From: Subdoligranulum variabile
GTDB lineage: Bacteria > Bacillota > Clostridia > Oscillospirales > Ruminococcaceae
Direction: 5' to 3'
NCBI GenBank assembly: GCA_004552305.1
Contig: SFOX01000002.1
Location: 1 to 64,000, forward strand
DNA: 64,000 nucleotides
Each line of letters begins with the position of its first letter. Positions within the stretch are counted from its first letter, which is position 1. Below are positions 46,501 to 52,397 of this stretch, piece by piece. Both the position numbers and the translations under genes were made by a program. Below the pieces are notes generated by a model, which saw only the letters and a program-made list of their open reading frames with translations, was not told where the DNA came from and ran no database searches.

Positions 46501-47444
46501 TCGTTCATAGCGTCCAGCGTCAGCACAAAGCTGCCGTTGGCATACCGCAGCGGGAAGGTGTAGTCAGCTTTGATTTCTCTGCCGTGTTCGCCATACAGGG
46601 TCACCGGCAGGGTCTTTTGGGTTTCGGTGACGGTGGGCAAAGTCACCAGCACCGAGAACAGCTTTTTTTCGTCGGTTCCGGTTTTGCTGTAAATCTCCAC
46701 CGTGTACTGGGTGTCGGTTTCGTTGCTTTTGGAGGTGCCGCCCCAAGTCAGGTCCAGCGTTTCGCCGTTGATCAGCCGCTGGTTGCGCACGCGCAGCTTG
46801 CTTTGCTGCAAATTGACCACGTTGACCGCGTCGTCGGCGCAGTAGTAGCCCACCAGCGTCCGGTCGCGGCGGTTCTGGTAGCTGCGGTCGTCCAGCAGGG
46901 TGGCGTCGGTTTGCCCCTTGTTGTTGGCAAAGCGCAGCGCCTGCACGCCCGAATCATAAAAGACCGAGAACACCTGCCCGGTGCTGGCGTCAATTTCAAT
47001 GCAGAAGGCGGCATCCAGAAAGGAGCTGTCGTAGACATACTGCTTTATGTAGGCATACAGCTTTGCTTCGGGCGTGTTTTCTGCCGGCTCTGCGCCCTTG
47101 TCAAAGTACAGCGCGTAGACGCGGGCGTTCAGGGCATTGTACTCGTCCTGCGTCATCGTTTCGGTAAGGGGCTGCGTGATATGCCCGCCGTGACCGCTGG
47201 CAGCCACCTGCGCAGTGAAGTCGTCCTTCTCCCCTGCCAGCTCCAGCTGCGCCGTGGCCAGCTGCGCGGTCTGGAACATAGCGCGGGCGTTTGACTCATT
47301 TTTCTGGAACCTTGCCAGGCGGATATAGGCGAGCAGACCGCCCCCGGCGAGGGCAGCCAGTATCGCCGTGACCGCCAGCACGACCATAAGCTCCACCAAG
47401 GTGAAGCCGCGGCGGTTCCTTGTTTTGAAGTAACAGTATTTCAA
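37599..47444 (-). CDS. Giant GLUG-repeat prepilin (3281 aa), putative pilus-tip adhesin
   Basis: The N-terminus is a perfect class III prepilin: RRG|FTLVELMVVLAV, cleavage after G13, with Glu5 at E18. An about 400-residue pilin-like and linker part follows. Residues about 480-2070 hold roughly forty GLUG-like units (pattern yxGGiaGxNxGtixncxx, for example YIGGIAGVNAGSIQ and FVGGIAGSNAGEIS), which should stack as a beta-helix. From about 2290 to the end come beta-sandwich-like modules (YRVTWDPVTGASHYKVTV; FTWANAAGASDYTYKLYGV; YKITWTGIPDSALDHYEL). No LPxTG or C-terminal anchor is present, so the pilin helix is the only visible anchor. The start is TTG with GGGAG eight bases upstream. First gene of the minor-pilin operon. 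Confidence 0.9.
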   Translation of the reverse strand: MKYCYFKTRNRRGFTLVELMVVLAVTAILAALAGGGLLAYIRLARFQKNESNARAMFQTAQLATAQLELAGEKDDFTAQVAASGHGGHITQPLTETMTQDEYNALNARVYALYFDKGAEPAENTPEAKLYAYIKQYVYDSSFLDAAFCIEIDASTGQVFSVFYDSGVQALRFANNKGQTDATLLDDRSYQNRRDRTLVGYYCADDAVNVVNLQQSKLRVRNQRLINGETLDLTWGGTSKSNETDTQYTVEIYSKTGTDEKKLFSVLVTLPTVTETQKTLPVTLYGEHGREIKADYTFPLRYANGSFVLTLDAMNDAAILQARNNAVSGADIDKTEFFSITRFVKDATDIYAKITAAPRAESVTSYTVSEGADTNTENSLYAKGGATAELQCFRHLYNLRWYAGNSALTAKLTKDIDWLSGAPVVYCAEGTSAAARTPAADAPVAWPSLLALKEKVTLNGDRHTITGLQLRGNSVAKDGCRYIGLVAENSGTIQNLTLADPDVLVNLTAESTGTYTVGGEALAVMDTDAEGYRENVRAVGALCGVSTGTVQNCTVKRSKNRTATARVAASLTFDDQTTTYTRTDADSDGKIDNEPLGIGGLVGSAVPGSGAKLQTLTVDKNVTVAGIWQDGGTKATAAADEATERSRLTTNSIDRAIGVGGVFGVLSLQDSCTVDTLNNSAEVCGNAYTGGVAGNLCGKSASETTANNLNNTGSVLALAGYQGYTAGESRVLGQFFGGVAGMMKYAELENSYSSTRSSLSENDVKTLIVNGYDTNGALSAASPLQGDFVGGLVGFGDSVTITDCKTGSGYVLGNTFVGGVVGGLSSGTVLSEGTANSSHVFGHRYVGGVVSYNGKGSTITGMSNTGMTAAFGTKAAYAGGIVGYNEGTLTNCTAAASTNTATNASRVQLLQAMAKDHYADFVGGVAGCNAGTIHWTKDAAVSTLLHGGSFVGGVVGFNDEKAQITVQNSATLTVSGRIVGAQDAVGGLAGLNCGTTLPAVTVKAELVSGRYCVGGVLGANVVAQSMTATKLCTGGSGNSLQAQALAGGIVGYNQVIAAMPTESNTITRAKLLLPVVTDTNSILTVAVRNAEGTATVTLDGCTNALNLTADAYVGGVVGCGEHLALNNAQNGAQHSVSKGVLHSSGSLLAQPASSADAVTGNMAGGIIGYAGGSATLDNCQNFAGVFHKQMAGGIAGYNAGTIQSCTQNANLGTRQTGYTYIGGIAGVNAGSIQASTPQSVTISGEQAIGGVAGLNAQKGKIENINNCTVTVQGSQVVGGLAGKNNGTVQNSTLLTANVAASGSNAGGAVGQNSGAVQSVTVTGGSVQGSEAVGGLAGENLGSVQGCTTASTLTVRANQNAGAAVGSNAQNAVVSAGSYAGAVYAASNNAGGIAGQNAGSIENGATVGAKVTCENGDAGGVAALNSGNISAVQVNGCTVNSGSAYMGAVAAVNNGTIQGVTVQSAALQGDATVIGGIAGVNKGTIIGTETSACKVEQNALTFEKLTAADITFGGAAGRNEKDATINNVQVALDVTENLAKYRTLGGVAGVNNGTLQNCTFTAGQLGENIASAAPATAGAAKVGDAIGGVAGVNNATVTGCTVQKIRINVLGITNVESSQDVATKLNNASHVGGIVGRNSGTIEKSFIGTDESSAVIAKYGFVGGIAGSNAGEISGCGGKDTAAAVSKIKDWLENGKTDEMIAELKYSQAVDNKSETDSADAAFTALRGVDAVRAGDDYTTVYTENGLAKNQLTVALRGSATKSTEQAAGYLGGVTGYNTDTGVLHDTATGKWFVYCDNGNVDNAVVGGMIGQNESDKDMTNLLNCAAVRRFNRTENGAKGKDDTQNSSNQHVANANVGGVIGVQQNRSGDRWSLTNVVNYGTVHNSRSNNLAGIICLWVDNGGTLEHCFNFGTMRANSNGGGGSGTMGGIVALFDKPVAGGTTNLVSCQNHGDMLWENESKKKTANDVGGILGKIQMKDASDYLVVNITDCVNGSIKMQSNSLCVGVMAWLGPQTSIKNAEVNIDRCRNYCLDMTSVGGANDVVGIYGNRGNGGANTRAATTITNCFTLYRSKSPMDDAKDNSDCAIMRPFGGTREENIKLDEKQPNLYMDKSSFDVSTAGNAYATPYALETLQERQAYTSGYNYPKTGTDRYNKTYAFDPSITPGYRLYAGKNTTSGKYFAALIANMGAGGGNTLEKIDGGNSYIQGNTIVSSTDASKKLADILFTFGESKNSDADKKYDSNRPDMSDITDTAVQAYYKDVLDKQYDMENATVTNINAVWSDATGDGAPIYGRYRVTWDPVTGASHYKVTVKVQGENGEYKEMPEILPTATVYTNQYTLEAPKDWAGKQYIVEVTPCNSKDGKATSSSTVFTFAKTLPTPQIKLLSFDSGVDVILENVDDYTDVKEDWKISIDYGGSSPKTIKKNDIGKNEQGVKNTKGYLFWLPNSQKSGTVSVRATVKANNSTEWMQSAQYNVMTYLPGNNYGGLGTLSIEHVAVTGTSTDNLAITADVHITGQKVNPKYRIMLQGKCQKDITTVDGKDLYGQYVTLQAVETVLSGSPTRVTFTDLPAYALTDYSAWRILAAPVNTGMGDTTCRWEFRPGEDGYDHPVEYVRVEEGKMVRYEDYCFASLWNPDRYPCTKTKDVNLTVVPAPALSETANWTLDDQNNLLYTFTWANAAGASDYTYKLYGVTDANNEVEINLPTDAVTLISDSAKSTLTVAVDKLANGAADWHFATVRLAVTSVPQTGSTNTVGATASQTYTGIRTRLTQPGAPNSILLTNNADAETLPYKITWTGIPDSALDHYELLAEYKDGDVWKPAAETWTGTTDASLIVNLEKYQGKTLRLRVVAVPADESGAVQRSPYSATSNEFTVVTRETAPTVSKVEFTNTAPTQDEFLNRLQVQFTVNDSSSHYVTGYLFKDKTDYDTVVTLVNDWKDAKPETKADKLKALQDRLETLLQDGNKAVCLIPPEFRTIGVQAETKVETTGTTVQYTLTDNFAMQPQYGGWYLLPAVRTMTTEEGKACSVWTYYTTTGLQVPCIQLDKPLAVRSTSEYTGDAVISDTPNATSGANTKLTVQRVAVQWSADNLYTAADGETMLANVYEVTVTPTENNGSPYTLRITVQPKDEYEQDDNGETVKDENGDPVVKTARGAVRKVEKIVDESTSFELKPNDDGSWYLDTTQTTDEDGNPVLEPTTLTGDILQEGNLRRYYTMQVHPMLQYVAETKTYRLILPDLAEVVYADPDDSTSGQLTPYTAEVKITAKGANVQPSQPATIDPQQTN

Positions 47445-47499
47445 AGCTTGATCTCCCTAAATCGTTCAGCTTTCGGCAATTTTCGTTATATATAGGGTT

Positions 47500-47528
47500 A
47501 TTATAATATAAGTAGCCAAAGAGTGCAA
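47500..47528 (-). promoter_or_regulatory. Promoter of the giant pilin/minor-pilin operon
   Basis: Minus strand: TTGCAC (47523-47528) and perfect TATAAT (47500-47505) spaced by 17 bases. The leader is about 50 bases. Confidence 0.85.
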
Positions 47529-47598
47529 GTAGGGTTGTGTGTAAATTATGAATTCTTTGTGAACTTTCGCAGGATTCGACTTTTTGTCGGATTTCTAC

Positions 47599-47627
47599 TT
47601 GAAAATCGCAGCCCATCTCGATATACT
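47599..47627 (+). promoter_or_regulatory. Promoter of the pilus assembly operon
   Basis: TTGAAA (47599-47604) and TATACT (47622-47627) spaced by 17 bases. A second TATAAT at 47636-47641 could be an alternative -10. The two divergent promoters are about 70 bases apart, so one regulator could bind between them. Confidence 0.75.
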
Positions 47628-47669
47628 TGTTACTGTATAATTCTGTAATCAAAAGGGGGACTGTAACCT

Positions 47670-48155
47670 ATGCTGCGCGAAAGTATAGGCGCCGCCATAC
47701 GCGGCACCGGGCGCAAGGCCGCCCGCACCCCTTTGTCGGTCTGGATCGCCGCCCTGCTGCTGGTGCTGGCGGTGTTTACCAGCCTTGTCAGCGGCGTGCA
47801 GGAGCTGCGCCTGCAGGCGCAAAGCCGCGAGGCGCTGGCACAGGTGAAATCCGCCCGGATGGCGGCGCGGATCGTGTCGGCACAGTGCTTTTCCGCCGGG
47901 CAGCCCTTTGCCGATTTTACCGCGGCGGACGGTCTTTCGCAGGGTCTGCAGGAGGAAATCCGCGAGCTTGCCAGCCTGCCGGGTACCGTGCAGCTGACCC
48001 GCACCGATGCCGCCGGGTACAGCGTGCAGCGCCTTGTCTACCAAGAGGGGGCGGTGTGCGCCGTCTACGATGCCGAGGACGGCTTTTCGGTTTACTATAC
48101 CGCGCAGCGGCTGTATTATCCTTTGCAGGAGGGTGCCGATGCTGCTGTGGATTGA
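47670..48155 (+). CDS. Unknown single-pass membrane protein of the pilus operon
   Basis: 161 aa. A basic leader of about 20 residues, one hydrophobic helix (VWIAALLLVLAVFTSLVSG), then a helical stretch (LRLQAQSREALAQVKSARMAAR) and a predicted beta-rich end. The topology is pilin-like, but there is no Gly cleavage site or Glu5. The start of the peptidase gene lies inside its 3' end (17-base overlap), so the two are coupled. First gene of the assembly operon. Family not recognised. Confidence 0.7.
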   Translation: MLRESIGAAIRGTGRKAARTPLSVWIAALLLVLAVFTSLVSGVQELRLQAQSREALAQVKSARMAARIVSAQCFSAGQPFADFTAADGLSQGLQEEIRELASLPGTVQLTRTDAAGYSVQRLVYQEGAVCAVYDAEDGFSVYYTAQRLYYPLQEGADAAVD

Positions 48156-48933
48156 AGCCCTTTTGTGGGGCGTACGCTTTATGCTGGGCGCGGCGCTGTT
48201 CAGCTTTATGAACGTTGTGGCGTGGCGGCTGCCGCAGGGCAAAAGCCCTTTAACCGGGCGCAGCTTTTGCCCCAGCTGCGGCGAAACCCTGCAGGCGCAG
48301 GACCTTGTGCCGGTGTTCAGCTGGCTTATCCTGCGCGGGCGCTGCCGCCGCTGCGGGGCAAAAATTGCCGTGCGCTACCTGCTGGCAGAGCTTTTGGGCG
48401 GTGCCTTGGCGGTGGGCTGCACGCTGCGCTTCGGCGCAGGGCTGACCCTGCGCGAGGGGCTGTTTGGTATGAGCTGGCTTGCCCTTGTTGCCCTGCTTGC
48501 CTGCGGGCTGCTGTTTGCGCTGGCGCTGATCGACGCCAAAACGCAGATCTTGCCCGATGAGCTGAATCTGCTGCTTGCCCTGTGCGGGCTGGCGGGGGTG
48601 CTGCTGCGCCCCGGTATGTGGGCGTCGGCGCTGGTGGGCGCGGTCTGCGTCAGTGTGCCGATGCTGCTGCTCTGCCTTGTGATTCCCGGTGCCTTTGGCG
48701 GCGGGGATATCAAGCTGATGGCTGCCGCCGGGCTGCTGCTGGGCTGGCAGCACACGCTGCTTGCCGCCTTTTTGGCGGTTTTGGGCGGCGGCGGGTACGG
48801 CGCGTACCTGCTTGCCAGAAAGCTGGCAGACCGCAAGGATCACTTTGCCTTCGGCCCGTTTTTGTGTACGGGCATTGTCTTGGCGCTGCTGGTGGGTGAA
48901 CCCATTTTGCAGTGGTATTTCCGATTTTTTTAA
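48139..48933 (+). CDS. pilD: Prepilin peptidase (type IV pilus, PilD/GspO)
   Basis: 264 aa, integral membrane aspartic protease that cuts prepilin leaders and N-methylates the new end. The N-terminal cytoplasmic loop has the zinc tetracysteine C44-x2-C47 and C69-x2-C72. The catalytic aspartates are D132 (ALIDAKTQILPD) and D190 (GGGDIKLM). ATG 48139 is preferred because AGGAGG lies six bases upstream. It should process the four prepilins encoded divergently. Confidence 0.94.
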   Translation: MLLWIEALLWGVRFMLGAALFSFMNVVAWRLPQGKSPLTGRSFCPSCGETLQAQDLVPVFSWLILRGRCRRCGAKIAVRYLLAELLGGALAVGCTLRFGAGLTLREGLFGMSWLALVALLACGLLFALALIDAKTQILPDELNLLLALCGLAGVLLRPGMWASALVGAVCVSVPMLLLCLVIPGAFGGGDIKLMAAAGLLLGWQHTLLAAFLAVLGGGGYGAYLLARKLADRKDHFAFGPFLCTGIVLALLVGEPILQWYFRFF

Positions 48934-48956
48934 CTGACCTGTAAAGAGGTGTTTCG

Positions 48957-50171
48957 ATGCCACGTTACCGCTATACCGCCACCAACGCCGCCGGGCGTAC
49001 CGTGCGCGGCACAGCCGAAGCCCCCTCCCTGGAGGCGCTGTATCTCCGCCTGCGCGACACCAAGGACGAATACGTCACCGCCGCCAAGGAGGACACCGCC
49101 GGGGCTGCGACCTTCCGCGCTATGAAAACCGCCCAACTGGCGGATTTTTGCCGCAACCTCGGCACGCTGCTTTCTGCCGGTGTGCCGCTGGTGCGCGCCT
49201 TCCGCATTATGGCGGACGAGATCGGGCTGGATGCCCGCAGCAAAGCCCTGTACGAAGCCGTGCTGGACGAATTGAAGCGCGGCGTGCCGCTTTCGGACGC
49301 GATGAGCCACTGCGCCCCGGCGTTTCCGGAGCTGCTGCTGGCAATGACCCGCAGCGCCGAAACCACCGGCAGCATTGACCAGAGCTTTATGCGCATGGCA
49401 ACCTACTATGAGCGCGAACACAAGATGAACCAGCAGGTCGGCAACAGTATGATGTACCCGCTGATTTTAGCGGTGCTGACGGTGGGCGTTGTCATTGTGC
49501 TGATGACCTTTGTCATACCGCAGTTCAAGGATTTGTTTGACCAGATGGAAACCCTGCCGCCGCTGACCGAGCTGCTGTTCCACATCAGCGACACCGTCGC
49601 CCACCATTGGTTCGGGCTGGCGCTGGCGGTTTTTGCCGTGGTGATGGGCATCCGCCTGCTGATGGCACTGCCCGCCGTGCGCCTGCAGTGGGACCGGCTG
49701 TGCCTGCACGCCCCCGTTGTGAGCAAGCTGAACCGCAAGATCTGCACCGCGCGGTTTGCCCGCACGCTGTCCAATTTGTATTCCGGCGGCGTGCCGATTG
49801 TGGCAACGCTGATCTCCGCCCGCGACGCCGTGGGCAACTCCTGGATCGCCGGTCAGTTTGACGCCGTCCTGCGCGAGGTCCGCGCCGGACGCAGTCTTTC
49901 GGAAACCTTGGGCAGTGTGGACGGCTTTGAAAAAAAGATGGCAAGCTCCATCGCCGTCGGCGAGGAGACCGGCAAGCTGGACAGCCTGCTTGCCACCGTC
50001 AGCGAAACGCTGGACTACGAGGCGGAAAGCGCCACCAAGCGTCTGGTCGCCCTGCTGGAGCCGCTGATGATCGTGGTGATGGCGGTCATTGTGGGTTGCA
50101 TCATTGTGGCGGTCATCCAGCCCATCTACCTGTCCTACGGCTCGATTGCCGGTTCGACCAGCACGTTCTGA
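48957..50171 (+). CDS. pilC: Type IV pilus platform protein PilC (T2SF family)
   Basis: 404 aa with two T2SF repeats, each a cytoplasmic helical bundle plus a membrane part: TAQLADFCRNLGTLLSAGVPL in the first, ARFARTLSNLYSGGVPIV in the second. The inner-membrane platform couples the PilB and PilT motors to pilin insertion and removal. The length is normal. GAGGTG precedes the ATG. Confidence 0.94.
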   Translation: MPRYRYTATNAAGRTVRGTAEAPSLEALYLRLRDTKDEYVTAAKEDTAGAATFRAMKTAQLADFCRNLGTLLSAGVPLVRAFRIMADEIGLDARSKALYEAVLDELKRGVPLSDAMSHCAPAFPELLLAMTRSAETTGSIDQSFMRMATYYEREHKMNQQVGNSMMYPLILAVLTVGVVIVLMTFVIPQFKDLFDQMETLPPLTELLFHISDTVAHHWFGLALAVFAVVMGIRLLMALPAVRLQWDRLCLHAPVVSKLNRKICTARFARTLSNLYSGGVPIVATLISARDAVGNSWIAGQFDAVLREVRAGRSLSETLGSVDGFEKKMASSIAVGEETGKLDSLLATVSETLDYEAESATKRLVALLEPLMIVVMAVIVGCIIVAVIQPIYLSYGSIAGSTSTF

Positions 50172-50205
50172 CCCCGCGCTGAAATCTAATTTTTCGGAGG
50201 TTTTT

Positions 50206-51096
50206 ATGCCGACACTGACTTCTTTGTATTTATGCAACCGTACAGTGTACGCGGCGGTGGGTACCCCTGCCGCCAACGGAGCCAAGCTCACGGCGGTATG
50301 CCAAGACGAGCTGCCGGAGGGCTGCCTGATCAACGGCGTTATCACCAACGAAAGCGACCTTGCCGCCGCCCTGCGCGATTTTTTGGCGCGCAACGACCTG
50401 CCCGCCAAGCGGGTGGCGCTGTGCGTGGGCGGCAGCCAGTTCCAGCATAAGCTGCTGACCCTGCCCGCCATGAGCGAGAAAAAGCGCTACGCCGTTCTGG
50501 CGCAGGAGCTTTCGACCGCCGGTGTCGAGGCGGACGCCCCGCTGGACGACTATCAGCTGCTGCGCCGCGATGCCAAAGCCAAGACCGACACGGTGTTTGC
50601 CTGCCGCGTCGAGAGCGCCGTGATCGAAAGCTACGCCGCCCTTGCCAAGGACGCCGGGTTTACGATACACAGCCTGGACTACTCGCTGTCCGGGCAGCTG
50701 AAGCTGGTGGCAGCTACCCCCGCGCTGACCGGCACCTTTGTGGTGCTGCAATTTGACGGCGACACCCTGCTGGCCAGCCTGTACGAGCAGGGCGTGTTCC
50801 ACTATGCGTCCCGCAGCCGCCTGTTTTACCCGCGCGGCACGGCGGAATCCGGCAGCGAAATTGCCCAGAAGCTCTCGGGTCTTGTGCAGTTCCACATCGC
50901 CAACAAGGGCGCCGAGCCGATCGCCGCTGCCTACTTCGGCGGCTGCACGCCGCAGGACTTGGCGGTCTGCCGCGCAGGCTGTGAGGGGCTGGGGCTTTCT
51001 GCCGAGGTTTTTCCCGACTCGCCCAACCTGCACCTGCCCGACGGGGTGCATCTCGCCGATGCTATGTTCGCTGCCGGAAATCTGATCGCACGTTAA
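50206..51096 (+). CDS. pilM: PilM-like actin-fold ATPase
   Basis: 296 aa. The start MPTLTSLYLCNRTVYAA and the middle parts (ALCVGGSQFQHKLLTLPAMS; DYSLSGQLKLVA; FVVLQFDGDTLLASLYEQG) follow the FtsA/PilM actin-like fold. PilM binds the N-terminus of PilN on the cytoplasmic side. ATG 50206 has CGGAGG upstream, and the longer frame overlaps pilC and is rejected. Sequence divergence is high; the call relies also on its place before pilN and pilO. Confidence 0.8.
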   Translation: MPTLTSLYLCNRTVYAAVGTPAANGAKLTAVCQDELPEGCLINGVITNESDLAAALRDFLARNDLPAKRVALCVGGSQFQHKLLTLPAMSEKKRYAVLAQELSTAGVEADAPLDDYQLLRRDAKAKTDTVFACRVESAVIESYAALAKDAGFTIHSLDYSLSGQLKLVAATPALTGTFVVLQFDGDTLLASLYEQGVFHYASRSRLFYPRGTAESGSEIAQKLSGLVQFHIANKGAEPIAAAYFGGCTPQDLAVCRAGCEGLGLSAEVFPDSPNLHLPDGVHLADAMFAAGNLIAR

Positions 51097-51108
51097 AGGG
51101 ATGGTACG

Positions 51109-51675
51109 ATGAAACGCAAACAGATCAACTTTTACCAGCGCTGGCAGCAGGTCACCAAGGCGCAGCGCACCGCCGACCAAAAAAAAATGCTGACGACCTT
51201 TGTGCCGGGCGCGGTGTTTGCGGCGGTCTGCCTTGTGCTGTGGGGCGCACTTTCGGTGCACACGGCGCTGCTGAACAACCGCACCGACGCCATTACCGAC
51301 TGGTGTATGGATAATGCCGCCTCCTACACCACCGCCCTGACCGATGCCAAATTGGCGGACGGCTACAATGCCCTGACCGGCTACGCCCAAGATCTGGACA
51401 GTGTGCTGGCAAGCTACCCGGACGTGACCAACGCCCTGCTGACCCGCATCGAAAACGCCGGCAGCAGCAGCATTTCCATTGTCTTTACCGCCTACGATGC
51501 GGCGTCCGGCAGCCTTCTGTTTGATGCCAAATCCAGCGAGGTCATCGACATCCCCGCCTACATACGCTCGCTGCAGAACTGCGGCGTGTTTTCCACCGTC
51601 ACCTACACGGGCTACTCGTCCGCGAACGGTCTGTATACCATCAACCTGCGCTGCGTTCTGGCAGCGCCCCAGTAA
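51109..51675 (+). CDS. pilN: PilN-like pilus assembly protein
   Basis: 188 aa. A cytoplasmic N-terminus beginning MKRKQINFYQRW (PilN proteins carry a short INLLP-like PilM-binding motif here), one membrane segment (FVPGAVFAAVCLVLWGALSV), then a coiled and alpha/beta domain. It follows pilM by 12 bases. The fold and order support PilN; the classical INLLP sequence is replaced by INFYQ. Confidence 0.75.
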   Translation: MKRKQINFYQRWQQVTKAQRTADQKKMLTTFVPGAVFAAVCLVLWGALSVHTALLNNRTDAITDWCMDNAASYTTALTDAKLADGYNALTGYAQDLDSVLASYPDVTNALLTRIENAGSSSISIVFTAYDAASGSLLFDAKSSEVIDIPAYIRSLQNCGVFSTVTYTGYSSANGLYTINLRCVLAAPQ

Positions 51676-51686
51676 GGAGGCTGCGT

Positions 51687-52397
51687 ATGGACTTCACCGT
51701 GAGCGCCAAGGATAAAAAACTGCTGTACGTTGTTTCTCTGCTGGCCTTTGCCGTGCTGTATCTGCGGTTTTTGCTGTTTCCGGGGCTGGAGGCGTACCGC
51801 ACCGCCAAGGCGGACCTTGCCGATGCCGAGAACGCCCGCGCCGAAATGCAGCAGACGCTGATGCTCGCCCCCACCTACGCCGCCAACAAGGACGCCGCAT
51901 GGGGACTTTTGCAGCAGGCAAACGGCAGCTACTACCCGCTGCTTTCCTCCGGCGATCTGGACACCCTTGTCACCGGGCTGGAGCTGCAGCACAATCTGGA
52001 ACCCGTCAGCCTGGACATCGGCACCCCCGCCGCCCAGAGCCTTGCCGGCTACACCGCCAGCACGCTGGCGGGACACACCGCCGGGCTGACCGACAGCAGC
52101 ACCCTGCTGCCCACCCAGAACCTGCTGCTGAGCAACTTGGCCGCCAACGCCGTGACCCCCGAAATTACCAACGATTACCTGCGCGCCGTGTCGGTGCGGT
52201 TCACCTGCACCGGCAGCAGCAGCGACTTTCTCTCGCTGCTGGACGCCTTGGCGCGGGACTACCCTGCCATTCATATCGACAGCTTCTCGATGTCCGGGCG
52301 TTCCTACGCCACCGCCGAGGGCGAAGCCGTTGAGAGCAGCTCGTTTGATGTAACGTTAAGCATCTTCTTGTGTGATAAGGGGGGTGTGCAGCCGTGA
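51687..52397 (+). CDS. pilO: PilO-like pilus assembly protein
   Basis: 236 aa. A short cytoplasmic start, one membrane segment (LLYVVSLLAFAVLYLRFLLF), a helical stretch, then a ferredoxin-like domain ending FDVTLSIFLCDKG. In monoderm pili PilN and PilO form the alignment complex. Its TGA overlaps the GTG of pilB (GTGA). Confidence 0.75.
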   Translation: MDFTVSAKDKKLLYVVSLLAFAVLYLRFLLFPGLEAYRTAKADLADAENARAEMQQTLMLAPTYAANKDAAWGLLQQANGSYYPLLSSGDLDTLVTGLELQHNLEPVSLDIGTPAAQSLAGYTASTLAGHTAGLTDSSTLLPTQNLLLSNLAANAVTPEITNDYLRAVSVRFTCTGSSSDFLSLLDALARDYPAIHIDSFSMSGRSYATAEGEAVESSSFDVTLSIFLCDKGGVQP

